64,000 bases of DNA, taken from Microbacterium sp. KUDC0406 (GTDB lineage Bacteria > Actinomycetota > Actinomycetes > Actinomycetales > Microbacteriaceae). Made by a program: the position numbers and the translations under genes. The notes beneath the pieces are model-generated. The model saw only the letters and a program-made list of their open reading frames with translations, did no database searches and was not told the origin of the DNA. The stretch spans positions 3,547,694 through 3,611,693 of the forward strand of contig NZ_CP091138.1 of the NCBI RefSeq assembly GCF_021582875.1, read 5' to 3'. Positions 55,241 to 63,890 of this stretch are shown here, one piece after another (the first letter of the stretch is position 1; the number at the start of each line of letters is the position of its first letter).

Positions 55241-55789
55241 GTGATCGTATGGCTCAACGGCACCCACGGTGCAGGAAAGACGACGACGAGCGCACTCGTG
55301 CAGGAACTGATCCCCGGCTCCCGCGTGTTCGACGCCGAGAAGGTCGGCGAGACGCTGACGGACGTGCGCCCCGGACTCCCCGAGACGGACAATTTCCAGC
55401 ATTGGCCGCCGTGGCGGACGCTGGTCGTCGAGACCGCTCGCCGAATCCTCGAGTACACCGGCGGCGTGCTCGTGATGCCGATGACGGTGCTCGTCGAGGA
55501 GTACTGGCGCGAGATCAGCACGGGCCTGCACGATCACGGGATCCCGGTGCGGCACTTCGTGCTGCACGCGGATCAGGTCACACTGCGCGCACGCATCGAT
55601 GGCGACCGGATCATGGGCCCGTCGGGGTTCCGCAGGCAGCACCTGGAACCCTATGCGCAGGCGTTCGGCTCCTGGCTCGGCGAGGAGGCGGAGGTCGTCG
55701 ACACCACGACGCTGACTCCCGCGGAGGCCGCGAGACAGATCGTCGAGATGCTCGGCGGTGGGGGTGCACGTCCGGCATCCGATCCGTAG
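55241..55789 (+). CDS. TmrB-like ATP-binding protein
   Basis: 182 aa. MIVWLNGTHGAGKTTTSALV (Walker A), FDAEKVGETLTDVRPGLPET and GGVLVMPMTVLVEEYWREI follow the pattern of TmrB, the Bacillus tunicamycin-resistance protein, and related kinases. Whether it gives resistance here is not shown. GTG start with TAGCAT at 6 nt. The stop TAG is part of the next gene's -10 box. Confidence 0.82.
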   Translation: MIVWLNGTHGAGKTTTSALVQELIPGSRVFDAEKVGETLTDVRPGLPETDNFQHWPPWRTLVVETARRILEYTGGVLVMPMTVLVEEYWREISTGLHDHGIPVRHFVLHADQVTLRARIDGDRIMGPSGFRRQHLEPYAQAFGSWLGEEAEVVDTTTLTPAEAARQIVEMLGGGGARPASDP

Positions 55790-55799
55790 CGTGGAGGCT

Positions 55800-56255
55800 A
55801 TGACGAGAACAGATGAGGCGACGATGATGATCGACGCATCCTCGGTGCGCGTCTACCGGGCGCTCACGAATCCCGAGGCGCTGGAGCGCTGGCTGCCGCC
55901 GGGCCGGATGACGGGACGCGTCGAGAGCTACGACCTGCGCGAAGGTGGCGTCAGTCGCATCGTGCTCCGCTACGACGGCGACGAGGCCGGCAAGTCCGGC
56001 GACGGCACGGATGTCGTGGAGGGCACCTTCGTGGAGGTGACTCCTGGTGTGCGGATCGTGCAGGAGGTCGACTTCGTCTCCGACGATCCCGCCTTCGCCG
56101 GGACGATGCGGATGACCTGGGAGGTCACCGCCCGCGGCGCGGCATCCGAGGTGGTGTTCCGCGCCGAGGACGTGCCCGCAGGCATCTCGGCGGAGGATCA
56201 CAGAGCGGGGCTGGAAGCCTCGCTGCGAAATCTGGCCGAGTACGTCGGCGGATAA
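55800..56255 (+). CDS. SRPBCC (AHSA1-type) protein
   Basis: 151 aa. VRVYRALTNPEALERWLPPG, then VEGTFVEVTPGVRIVQEVDF and AGLEASLRNLAEYVGG: the START-like fold of AHSA1 domain proteins, which bind hydrophobic ligands. TAGCGT lies 7 nt upstream. Function unknown. Confidence 0.85.
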   Translation: MTRTDEATMMIDASSVRVYRALTNPEALERWLPPGRMTGRVESYDLREGGVSRIVLRYDGDEAGKSGDGTDVVEGTFVEVTPGVRIVQEVDFVSDDPAFAGTMRMTWEVTARGAASEVVFRAEDVPAGISAEDHRAGLEASLRNLAEYVGG

Positions 56256-56262
56256 TGGGTGG

Positions 56263-57324
56263 ATGCCCCAGACCTCCCCGATCCAGCCCCACGGCGCCCT
56301 CCTCGTCGGCAGTGTGAACTACGACGACGCCGAGACGACCATGCGCACCGCAGCCGAGATGCTGGGCGGACTGCTCCGTCGCATCCCGGACGGCGAAGTC
56401 GGCAAGAGGTTCCATTGGATCATGTTCCAGCCCGACGTGCTCGGTCAGACCGACGGCATCGAACGGGTCGGCGAGAACCCGATCCCGTTCCCCGCAGGCA
56501 TCGACGCGCGTCCGCTGCGCATCGCCGAGGGAGCGGATGCCGCATCCCTCGTCCTCCCGCCGCTCGGCTACGCCTCCGCGGCTCTCGAGTCCTATGAGAT
56601 CTTCCGCCGGCTGCGCGACCAGGGCGTGATCGCCGAGGAGGTGCGATTCCAGGTGTCGCTGCCGACGCCGCTGGCCGTCGTCGCGTCGTTCTTCGCCGGC
56701 GACGACCGCGCCGCGATCGAGCCTGTATACACCGCCGCGATCCTGCGGGAGCTCGACGAGATCCTCGCCGCGATCCCGCACGAGGATCTCGCGATCCAGT
56801 GGGACGTCGCCAGCGAGATGGGCATCATCGAGCGCGCGTCCGGCTACGGCGCGGTCATGGATGCCTGGTGGCCGGGCGATCCGTTCGACGGACTCGTCTC
56901 GCGCCTCGCCTCGCTGATCGGCGCCGTTCCGCTGGATGTCGAGGTCGGGGTGCACCTCTGCTACGGCGACGCCGGCGAGAAGCACTTCATCGAGCCGGCG
57001 GATGCCGGAAACCTGGTGCGCTACGCGAATGCCGTGATCGCCGGCTCGGGGCGCGAGCTCACCTGGCTGCACCTGCCGGTGCCGATCGAGCGCGACGACG
57101 AGGCGTATTTCGCCCCGCTCGCGGGTCTCACCCCGGTCGACGAACTGTACCTGGGCCTGGTGCACCGCGAGGACGGTGCCGAGGGCGCGCAGCGGCGCAT
57201 CGCCGCGGCATCCGGATTCGCGCCGGAGTTCGGCGTCGCGACCGAGTGCGGCATAGGACGCGCGCCGGCCGGCAGCACAGCGGACATTCTGCGGAGCCAT
57301 GCGGACGTCGCCGCGTCCTGGTGA
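56263..57324 (+). CDS. UROD/MetE-like TIM-barrel protein of unknown function
   Basis: 353 aa. ALLVGSVNYDDAETTMRTAA, GLLRRIPDGEVGKRFHWIMF, LAIQWDVASEMGIIE, VGVHLCYGDAGEKHFIEPAD and LGLVHREDGAEGAQRRI suggest the fold shared by cobalamin-independent methionine synthase and uroporphyrinogen decarboxylase. The zinc-ligand set of MetE is not evident. GATAAT ends 6 nt before ATG 56263. No neighbour indicates a role. Confidence 0.65.
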   Translation: MPQTSPIQPHGALLVGSVNYDDAETTMRTAAEMLGGLLRRIPDGEVGKRFHWIMFQPDVLGQTDGIERVGENPIPFPAGIDARPLRIAEGADAASLVLPPLGYASAALESYEIFRRLRDQGVIAEEVRFQVSLPTPLAVVASFFAGDDRAAIEPVYTAAILRELDEILAAIPHEDLAIQWDVASEMGIIERASGYGAVMDAWWPGDPFDGLVSRLASLIGAVPLDVEVGVHLCYGDAGEKHFIEPADAGNLVRYANAVIAGSGRELTWLHLPVPIERDDEAYFAPLAGLTPVDELYLGLVHREDGAEGAQRRIAAASGFAPEFGVATECGIGRAPAGSTADILRSHADVAASW

Positions 57325-57351
57325 CGGCGCCAGGAGACATCGGCGTCACGT

Positions 57352-57780
57352 ATGACCCACACATCGGCCGCACGGTGAGCGGCTTCGCGCCGCGGGCACG
57401 GCGCAGGCTGCGGCTTCGCATCGGGCTCGTCTGTCGGCCGCGCTGCCCGGCAGGCGGATCGCGGTAGCCGCGGGCGTGCGCCGATGCGGGCGAACGGCTC
57501 GGCGTACGAGTTCCGCGCCGAGAGCGACTTCCTGTGGCTGGTGGGCGCGGCGATCGAGGATGCCGTGATCGTGCTCGATCCGGTCGCAGGCGGACACCTG
57601 GCGACGTTGTACCTCCCGGTGCCGTTCCGGCCCGGAGCTGCGCGGGATCGGCGAGCGACTCGAGGACGACCTGCTGGTCACCGCGACGGGCAGCGAGGTG
57701 CTGTCGGAGGCGCTGCCGATCGACGCCGACGGCATCGAGGCCTGGATGAGGGATGCCGATTCGCGCGGGGGTCGTGCGTG
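57352..57780 (+). pseudogene. Remnant of an aminopeptidase P (Xaa-Pro peptidase) gene
   Basis: The N-terminal domain is recognisable in two frames: AAASHRARLSAALPGRRIAV then MRANGSAYEFRAESDFLWLV and DPVAGGHLATLYLPVPFRPG. It joins directly, near 57630-57645, to the family's C-terminal end (RGIGERLEDDLLVTATGSEV, LSEALPIDADGIEAW) and TGA 57778-57780. The central catalytic pita-bread part, about 1 kb in intact genes, is gone. Frames also shift near 57477-57483 and close to the start. Deletion of the middle cannot be a sequencing error of the 1-2 nt kind, so this is a genuine remnant or a collapsed assembly. Confidence 0.7.
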
Positions 57781-57783
57781 ACG

Positions 57784-57789
57784 TAAGCT
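57784..57789 (+). promoter_or_regulatory. -10 box of tRNA-Ser
   Basis: TAAGCT ends 7 nt before the mature 5' end of the tRNA. It follows the same spacing as the protein genes with -10 boxes next to the start codon. Confidence 0.6.
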
Positions 57790-57796
57790 TGTCCGC

Positions 57797-57887
57797 GGTG
57801 ACGTGTCCGAGCGGCCGAAGGTGCAACTCTCGAAAAGTTGTGTAGGGTAACCCCCTACCGTGGGTTCAAATCCCACCGTCACCGCCA
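57797..57887 (+). tRNA. tRNA-Ser (anticodon CGA)
   Basis: Acceptor GGTGACG pairs with CGTCACC; the anticodon stem CAACT/AGTTG encloses loop CTCGAAA with CGA at 57831-57833. A long variable arm (about 57841-57859) is typical of tRNA-Ser. The T arm is GTGGGTTCAAATCCCAC, and GCCA is encoded at the 3' end. Confidence 0.97.
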
Positions 57888-57935
57888 AATGATCAGGACC
57901 CCCGAGACGCAGTTTCGGGGGTCCTGATCATTTCA
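57887..57935 (+). terminator. Strong terminator after tRNA-Ser
   Basis: AAATGATCAGGACCCCCGA and its exact complement with a short loop (19-bp stem), ending in TTTC. Confidence 0.9.
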
Positions 57936-58040
57936 CGGCGACGTCTGAACTTGACGTGCCGAGCACTTGACTACGAGCGGACCTGTCGTTTCCGCTCGTA
58001 CCTGGCTATGAATCCGGCCGCAACGGTAAGGTCGTGAACG

Positions 58041-59438
58041 ATGCGTGCCGCCGCCCGCGCCATCCCGCTCGACCGGAGAGTCATGAAGCTCAGATCACGT
58101 CACGCACTGGCCATGTCGACCGCGATCGCGCTGGGGCTCGCGGGGCTGTCCCCGGCCGCCGCGGTCGCTGCCGTGCCCGCTGCAGCGCGTGCTACTGCTC
58201 CTGCGTCCGCGGCCCAGGGTGCTGCGGCCGGCGCTGTACCTGCAGCGACAGTCTTCGTGACGCCGCTCGCGCAGAAGTCGTACACCGTTTCTGCATGGCA
58301 GGGTCCGCGCTGCATGCCCATGCCCGGCGCCAGCACGTCGCACGGCGGCGTCGACCTCGCGACGAAGAGCGGTTCGCCGATCTACGCCGTCGCGGCAGGC
58401 GTCGTCACCGCCACCGTTTCGGGATCCGGTTCGCTCGCCGGACACATCGACATCCGTCACACCGTCGGCAAGGTGACGTACACGACGAAGTATCTGCACA
58501 TCTGGTCGGCGACGACTCACGTGAAGGTCGGTCAGGTCGTGAAGGCCGGGCAGCAGATCAGCACTGTGGGCACGAGTGGAAACTCCACCGGCCCGCATCT
58601 GCACCTCGAGCTCTGGGAGAACCAGGCGGGCGGGAACAAGCAGCTCGATCCGGTCCCCTGGCTGAAGAGCCGCGGCGTCGACCTGGCAAAGCAGGCCACG
58701 GCGATCACCGCCAAGACGGCGCCGAGCACGTGCACCTATTACACGACCGGAGTAGTGAACCTGCGCGCAGGGGCGTCGACTGCGACGGCCGTCGTCGCGA
58801 GCCTCGCCGCCGGCACAATGGTCACGGCGGTGCCGGGCAAGGTCTCGAACTCGTTCCTGCCTGTCAAGGCGGGTTCGCGCAGCGGATGGATCGCGAACTG
58901 GCTGCTCAGCCCGACTCGCCCCGTCGTCACGACTCCGAAGCCGACTCCGACGACCGCGCCGAAACCGGCTCCGACGACCGCGCCGAAACCGGCTCCGACG
59001 ACCGCGCCCAAGCCGACCCCTGCCGGCAGCTCCTCATCCGCGATCACCTACAAGACCACGGCGGTGTTGAACCTGCGGCCCACGGCGTCGACGAGCAAGA
59101 AGGCGTTGCTGAGGATCCCGAAGGGCAAGAGCGTCGGCAAGGTTCTCGCGTCGAGTGGTTCCTGGCGCAAGGTGACGTACGCCGGAAAGACCGGCTGGGT
59201 GCACAAGGATTACCTCACGAAGTCGACCGTGACGTCCGTGGCGCCGAAGGCGATCACCTACAAGACCACGGCGGTGTTGAACCTGCGACCGACAGCGTCG
59301 ACGAGCAAGAAGGCGCTGCTGAGGATCCCGAAGGGCAAGAGCGTCGGCAAGGTTCTCGCGTCGAGTGGTTCCTGGCGCAAGGTGACGTACGCCGGAAAGA
59401 CCGGCTGGGTGCACAAGGACTACCTCGCGGGGGGCTGA
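58041..59438 (+). CDS. Secreted M23 peptidase with SH3-like repeats
   Basis: 465 aa. Signal peptide (Arg-rich start, hydrophobic MSTAIALGLAGLSPAAAVAA), then an M23 domain (residues about 90-210) with SHGGVDLA and GPHLHLELWENQ, the zinc ligands of lysostaphin-like endopeptidases. Three SH3-like repeats follow: one diverged (TGVVNLRAGASTATAVVASL) and two near-identical (TTAVLNLRPTASTSKKALLR), separated by a TTAPKPAP linker repeated three times. Likely cuts peptidoglycan peptides outside the cell. TAAGGT lies 8 nt before ATG 58041; ATG 58083 is an alternative start. Confidence 0.9.
   Translation: MRAAARAIPLDRRVMKLRSRHALAMSTAIALGLAGLSPAAAVAAVPAAARATAPASAAQGAAAGAVPAATVFVTPLAQKSYTVSAWQGPRCMPMPGASTSHGGVDLATKSGSPIYAVAAGVVTATVSGSGSLAGHIDIRHTVGKVTYTTKYLHIWSATTHVKVGQVVKAGQQISTVGTSGNSTGPHLHLELWENQAGGNKQLDPVPWLKSRGVDLAKQATAITAKTAPSTCTYYTTGVVNLRAGASTATAVVASLAAGTMVTAVPGKVSNSFLPVKAGSRSGWIANWLLSPTRPVVTTPKPTPTTAPKPAPTTAPKPAPTTAPKPTPAGSSSSAITYKTTAVLNLRPTASTSKKALLRIPKGKSVGKVLASSGSWRKVTYAGKTGWVHKDYLTKSTVTSVAPKAITYKTTAVLNLRPTASTSKKALLRIPKGKSVGKVLASSGSWRKVTYAGKTGWVHKDYLAGG
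59041..59427 (+). repeat. Two near-identical 177-bp segments encoding SH3 repeats
   Basis: 59041-59217 and 59251-59427 differ at only a handful of positions, mostly synonymous, showing recent duplication or gene conversion within the M23 gene. Confidence 0.85.
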
Positions 59439-59541
59439 CGCCTGATCATTCAACGGCGACGTTCGTCGCGTTGGACGACAGGGCTCCTCGTTCGACTCTG
59501 CGCGTCGGCGTTGGCGTTGGGCGCGTTGGACAACGGCGTAC

Positions 59542-60000
59542 TCAGAGCACGAGAGCGAGGGCCGCGAGAACAAGAGCGCCGAAGGAAGCAGCGGATCGCA
59601 CGCCGTTCAGCACATTCCATCGACGCTCGAATGCGGTGCGAGACGCGGCTGCAGTCGCGGTGGAGCTCTCCAGCGCGTTGTTCAGCGGCACGTTTCCTGC
59701 AATCGTCACGACGATCGCTCCGAGGAGGAAGACGACCCCGGCCGCGATGAGCAGCCATCCGCGCGGCGCCTCCGAAGAGATCAGTCCGGCCCACACCAGC
59801 GGCACCGGGGGCAGGAAGATCGGCAGCAGGAACAGCGGGTTCACCACCGCACGGTTGATGGACGTCATGGCCGACACGAAGGTGTCGGCGTCCGTGCGAC
59901 CCAGTCCGGGCATCACGCCCGTCGAGAACGACCAGAACGTTCCGCCTCCGAGCGCGAGAAGGACGAGACCGATGACAGCGAGGATGTCGGTGAGCTCCAC
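59542..60000 (-). CDS. DUF1772 (anthrone oxygenase-like) membrane protein
   Basis: 152 aa, four membrane segments. TFWSFSTGVMPGLGRTDADT, SINRAVVNPLFLLPIF, GNVPLNNALES and RRWNVLNGVRSAASFGALVL match the DUF1772 pattern. GTG 60000 is preferred because TAGAGT lies 7 nt upstream on the reverse strand. Enzyme activity is uncertain. The gap 59439-59541 shows no gene. Confidence 0.8.
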   Translation of the reverse strand: MELTDILAVIGLVLLALGGGTFWSFSTGVMPGLGRTDADTFVSAMTSINRAVVNPLFLLPIFLPPVPLVWAGLISSEAPRGWLLIAAGVVFLLGAIVVTIAGNVPLNNALESSTATAAASRTAFERRWNVLNGVRSAASFGALVLAALALVL

Positions 60001-60114
60001 GACGTGCACTCTATGACATCGACGTGCGGGGCGGATGCCCCGCCGCAGGGGTCGCCGTTCCACGGGCCGATTCCCTGACGGTGCGGCTGCCTGTGGTCCG
60101 ACTGCGCAGCCCGC

Positions 60115-60148
60115 TCAGCACAGCGCCGCGAGCAGCTCCCTGGCGACA
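60115..60148 (-). pseudogene. Fragment of a TetR gene 3' end
   Basis: This stretch on the reverse strand encodes SVARELLAALC-stop and matches the 3' end of the TetR gene at 61559 (ARELLATLS-stop) at about 29 of 34 bases. The rest of 60001-60278 shows no gene. Confidence 0.55.
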
Positions 60149-60278
60149 GACCGCACAGTCCTTCCGACCGACGGAAGCGGCGCGGGTCTGACAGGTATCC
60201 GGCGTGGAGTCAATGCCCTGTCGAGAGCGGAGCGCGGAGTCCCAGACTGCCCCGTGTGGAGAGTAGGAAGGCGAACAC

Positions 60279-61496
60279 ATGAAAGCTCTGACGTGGCAGG
60301 GGAAGCGGCGCGTGACCGTCGAGTCGGTGGCGGATCCTGTCATCGAACACCCGACGGACGCGATCATCAGGGTGACCTCGACGGCGATCTGCGGATCGGA
60401 CCTCCACCTTTATGAGCTGTTCGGACCTTTCCTCGACGCGGGCGACATCCTCGGTCACGAAGCCATGGGCGTCGTGACGGAGGTCGGCTCGGAAGTGAGG
60501 ACGCTCAAGGTCGGAGATCGCGTCGTCATCCCCTTCAACATCGCCTGCGGTCATTGCTTCATGTGCGAGAGAGGCCTCCAGTCCCAGTGCGAGACGACTC
60601 AGGTACGTGAGTACGGAAGCGGGGCCGCGCTCTTCGGGTACACGAAGCTGTACGGGCAGGTGCCGGGCGGGCAGGCGGAGTATCTGCGTGTTCCGCTCGC
60701 CGACCACAACCACATCCGCATCCGGGACGATCTGCCCGACGATCGGTACCTCTTCCTCAGCGACATTCTGCCCACGGCGTGGCAGGCGGTGGAGTACGCC
60801 GAAGTCCCGGAGAAGGGCAGCCTCGTCGTGATGGGTCTCGGCCCCGTCGGCCAGTTCGTCTCACGGATCGGCGTTCAGCGCGGCTATCGCGTCCTCGCCG
60901 TCGACCCCGAAGCGCCCCGACGGGAGATGGCCGAACGGCACGGAGTGCTGGCACGTGACCTCACGAAGGAGGTCGTGCCCGAGCTGCGGGATCTCACGGA
61001 CGGGCGCGGGCCCGACGCGGTCGTGGATGCGGTGGGACTCGAAGCCCATGGCAGCCCCGCAGTCGCCGTGGCCCAATCGGCGGTCGGTATGCTTCCCGAC
61101 GCCCTCGCGCAGAAGCTGATGGACGCTGCGGGCATTGATCGACTCGCAAGTCTCCATGCCTCGATCGACGTGGTGCGCCGGGGAGGCACCGTATCGATCA
61201 GCGGCGTCTACGCCGGCGACGCCGACATCCTGCCGATGAAGACTCTCTTCGACAAGCAGATCAGCCTGCGCATGGGGCAGTGCAATGTGAAGCGCTGGGT
61301 GGACCAGCTGATCCCGCTGGTCGAGGATGCGGCGGATCCGCTCGGCGTGACCGATCTGGTGACTCACCACGCCCCACTCGATGACGCACCGGCGCTCTAC
61401 GAGAAGTTCCAGAAGAAGCAGGACGGATGCATCAAGGTGGTCCTGCGTCCAGGGGCCGTCGCGTCGGATCCGGCATTCGCGGAACGGCAGGGATGA
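60279..61496 (+). CDS. Zinc-dependent alcohol dehydrogenase
   Basis: 405 aa MDR enzyme. Catalytic zinc site AICGSDLHLYE, GHEAMGVVTEVGSEV, structural zinc loop CGHCFMCERGLQSQC, and Rossmann motif VVMGLGPVGQFVSRIG. The long middle insert (VGMLPDALAQKLMDAAGIDR) fits the glutathione-independent formaldehyde dehydrogenase-like branch. Substrate is probably an aldehyde or alcohol. GGAAGG precedes the start. It lies between a TetR fragment and a full TetR gene on the opposite strand. Confidence 0.9.
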   Translation: MKALTWQGKRRVTVESVADPVIEHPTDAIIRVTSTAICGSDLHLYELFGPFLDAGDILGHEAMGVVTEVGSEVRTLKVGDRVVIPFNIACGHCFMCERGLQSQCETTQVREYGSGAALFGYTKLYGQVPGGQAEYLRVPLADHNHIRIRDDLPDDRYLFLSDILPTAWQAVEYAEVPEKGSLVVMGLGPVGQFVSRIGVQRGYRVLAVDPEAPRREMAERHGVLARDLTKEVVPELRDLTDGRGPDAVVDAVGLEAHGSPAVAVAQSAVGMLPDALAQKLMDAAGIDRLASLHASIDVVRRGGTVSISGVYAGDADILPMKTLFDKQISLRMGQCNVKRWVDQLIPLVEDAADPLGVTDLVTHHAPLDDAPALYEKFQKKQDGCIKVVLRPGAVASDPAFAERQG

Positions 61497-61558
61497 TGGC
61501 GGCGCCCCTGCTTCCGGAGGACGGCATATCGCTGCTGGTGCGGGGCTGTCACTCCCGC

Positions 61559-62116
61559 TCAGGACAGCGTCGCGAGCAGTTCCCTGGCGGCTTCGTCCTT
61601 GGTGAGGGCGGCGAGCAGCGGCACCTCGAGGATGTAGCGCCCGTAGATGAACCCGATGATGGTCATGACCATCCGCCGGCCGCGTGCGACGCCGAAGTCC
61701 GCCACCAGCGGCGCGAAGACGGCGTGCTGCAGGTAGCCGGCGATCGCACCGGATGACTCGTCGAGGGCGGCGTACCGGCGAGCAGTCTCGATGAGCTTCG
61801 CCCCGATAGCCGGGTCCTCCCATGCGGCGAGGAGTCCCTGCACGAGCCGCCGCAACTGGATGGTGCCCGCGGAGTCACGCGCCAGCGACACGACGTCGTG
61901 CGGCGCGATGCGGGATCCGATCGCGGCAGCGACGAGGGCGTCGCGGGATCCGAAGTGATAATTGACCAGAGTGTGGCTCACCCCGACTTCCGCCGCCAGG
62001 TCTCTGGAGGATGTCTCGGTGAGGTCCCCTGCCTCCAGGTGCCGATGAGCGGCGTCGATCAACGCCTGTCGCGCCGCGGGGGTGCCGCGAGGTCGTCCCG
62101 ATCGTCTATTGACCAC
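61559..62116 (-). CDS. TetR-family regulator
   Basis: 185 aa from GTG 62116. Helix-turn-helix LIDAAHRHLEAGDLTETSSR, DLAAEVGVSHTLVNYHFGSR. The ligand domain is helical, with RDSAGTIQLRRLVQGLLAAW. An ATG at 62155 would extend it over the divergent monooxygenase start, so the GTG is preferred. Probably controls that monooxygenase, the alcohol dehydrogenase, or both. Confidence 0.85.
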   Translation of the reverse strand: MVNRRSGRPRGTPAARQALIDAAHRHLEAGDLTETSSRDLAAEVGVSHTLVNYHFGSRDALVAAAIGSRIAPHDVVSLARDSAGTIQLRRLVQGLLAAWEDPAIGAKLIETARRYAALDESSGAIAGYLQHAVFAPLVADFGVARGRRMVMTIIGFIYGRYILEVPLLAALTKDEAARELLATLS

Positions 62117-62153
62117 TCTCGAATCGTGGCACCTCGCGGCGGATCCTGGAACC

Positions 62154-63363
62154 ATGAACACTCCCATCCGGACCGACTGCGTCGTCGTCGGCGGAGGTCC
62201 CGCCGGCCTGATGCTCGGACTCCTGCTCGCCCGCCAGGGTGTGGATGTCACGGTCGTGGAGAAGCACGCCGACTTCCTTCGTGATTTCCGCGGCGACACG
62301 ATCCATCCCTCGACCCAGGAGCTGCTGATCGAACTCGGGCTTCTCGACGACCTCTTGCGCCGCCCGCACTCCGACATGGCACGGGTGCAGGTGAGCTGGC
62401 ACGGCACCACCGTCACGCTGGCCGACTTCTCGCACCTGCCGACACAGCGCAAGGTGATGACGTTCATGCCCCAGTGGGACTTCCTCGACATGATCGCGGA
62501 TGCCGCGATGCGGTTCCCGAACTTCCACCTGCTGCGTTCGACCAGGGGCGAGAAGGTTCTGCGGGATGCCGGGGACCGGATCATCGGGATCGCAGTGGTC
62601 TCTCCCGACGGAACCCCTGTCGAGATCTCCGCGCACCTGGTGGTCGACGCCTCTGGCCGAGACTCCGACGTCCGTGCGGATGCGGGGCTGGAACCGATTC
62701 GCGTCGCAGCCGCCATGGACGTGCTCTGGTTCCGCCTGCCCAAACAGCCGGGGAGAAGTATCCGTTCATACAGGCGGGGTCGGGAATGATCATCACCATC
62801 GACCGGGAGGGCTTCTTCCAGATCGCCTACGTCATCCCCGCCGGCACCTGGTCAGGAGAGGAAGAGGATGTCGCCCGCATGCGGGCGAACCTCGGTCGGG
62901 TATCCCCGGGCGTCGGCGACTCGTTCGCCCGCGTGCACGTCGCGGCCGCCGACGTGCACCTGCTGAGAGTCCGTCTGGAGCGGCTCCGTCGCTGGTACGC
63001 CGACGGCATGCTGTGCATCGGGGATGCCGCGCACGCGATGTCGCCGGCGGGGGAGTGGGGATCAACCTGGCTGTGCAGGACGCGGTGGCGGCGGCCAGGT
63101 ACCTCGGGCCGGTCCTGACGACTCGCCGTCCTACCGTGCGCGAGCTGCGCAGGGTGCAGCGTCGGCGCACCTGGCCCGTCGTCGTGACCCAGCAGATTCA
63201 GCGCAACGCGCAGGGGCCGCTGCTGGCCGTGACCGAACCGGGGGCACGGATGCCGCTGGTGCTGCGTGCACTTCGAAGGGCGCCGCGCCTGACCCGGGTG
63301 GTGGGTCGATTCGTGGGCCTCGGAGCACGTCCGGAGAGGCTGTCCAGGCCGGCGATGCGGTGA
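62154..63363 (+). CDS. FAD-dependent monooxygenase, two frameshifts
   Basis: About 403 aa. The FAD-binding motif DCVVVGGGPAGLMLGLLLAR, then DIHPST-type active loop (GDTIHPSTQELLIELGLLDD) and VVDASGRDSDVRADAGL. The frame shifts at 62750-62753 (one G missing; family PGEKYP) and at 63049-63053 (one G missing; family PAGGVGINLAVQDAV), with GMLCIGDAAHAMSP between. Class A flavoprotein hydroxylase; substrate likely an aromatic compound. After its stop a short open piece (AVKETVKDAGENAKDAQ) runs to 63419 in another frame; I could not assign it. Confidence 0.87.
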
Positions 63364-63440
63364 AGGAGACGGTGAAGGACGCCGGCGAGAACGCCAAGGA
63401 CGCACAGGAAGTTCACTGACCGGGACTGAGCCGCACCGTG

Positions 63441-63890
63441 TCAGCCCTCGGCGTGCACCGCGAGCACGCGGTCGAGCTTGCCGAATGTCCGGCGCCAGCC
63501 AGCCGCGTAGTCATGGCCCGATGCGGCGCCCAGTTCGCTGTGCACGAAGCGAATGCGCGTCTCGGCATCCAGAGTCTCGAACTCGACCGTCACGCGCGAA
63601 GTGACGCCCGGCTCGTTCACCCATGCCCACGTGAACTCGAGTGCCGTCGTCGGCACGACCCGCAGATACGTGCCGAAGCAGGTGTGCTCGGCGCTCGTGG
63701 AGTCACGGAAGCAGATCTCGAAGCCTCCACCCACGCGTACGTCCAGCGCCGCAAAGGTGACGACGCCGGCAGGATCGGACCCCCACCACTCGCCGACGAT
63801 GCCCGGATCCGTCCAGGCGCTCCAGACGCGATCGATCGGGGCGTCGAAGGCGTACTCGACGACGACATCGGATCCTGTCTGCTCGGTCAT
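63441..63890 (-). CDS. SRPBCC (AHSA1-type) protein
   Basis: 149 aa. VVEYAFDAPIDRVWSAWTDP, GIVGEWWGSDPAG, EICFRDSTSAEHTCFGTYLR and GHDYAAGWRRTFGKLDRVLA: the activator-of-Hsp90-like START fold. TAGTAT lies 8 nt before ATG 63890. No function is assigned. Beyond it, 63891-64000 shows nothing further. Confidence 0.87.
   Translation of the reverse strand: MTEQTGSDVVVEYAFDAPIDRVWSAWTDPGIVGEWWGSDPAGVVTFAALDVRVGGGFEICFRDSTSAEHTCFGTYLRVVPTTALEFTWAWVNEPGVTSRVTVEFETLDAETRIRFVHSELGAASGHDYAAGWRRTFGKLDRVLAVHAEG

Noticed and set aside
57484..57786. A complete 100-residue gene
   Set aside because: Its first half matches aminopeptidase P and its second half is an out-of-frame reading of the same family's C-terminus.
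63364..63419. A small Lys/Ala/Glu-rich gene after the monooxygenase
   Set aside because: No start codon or ribosome site in frame; too short to support.
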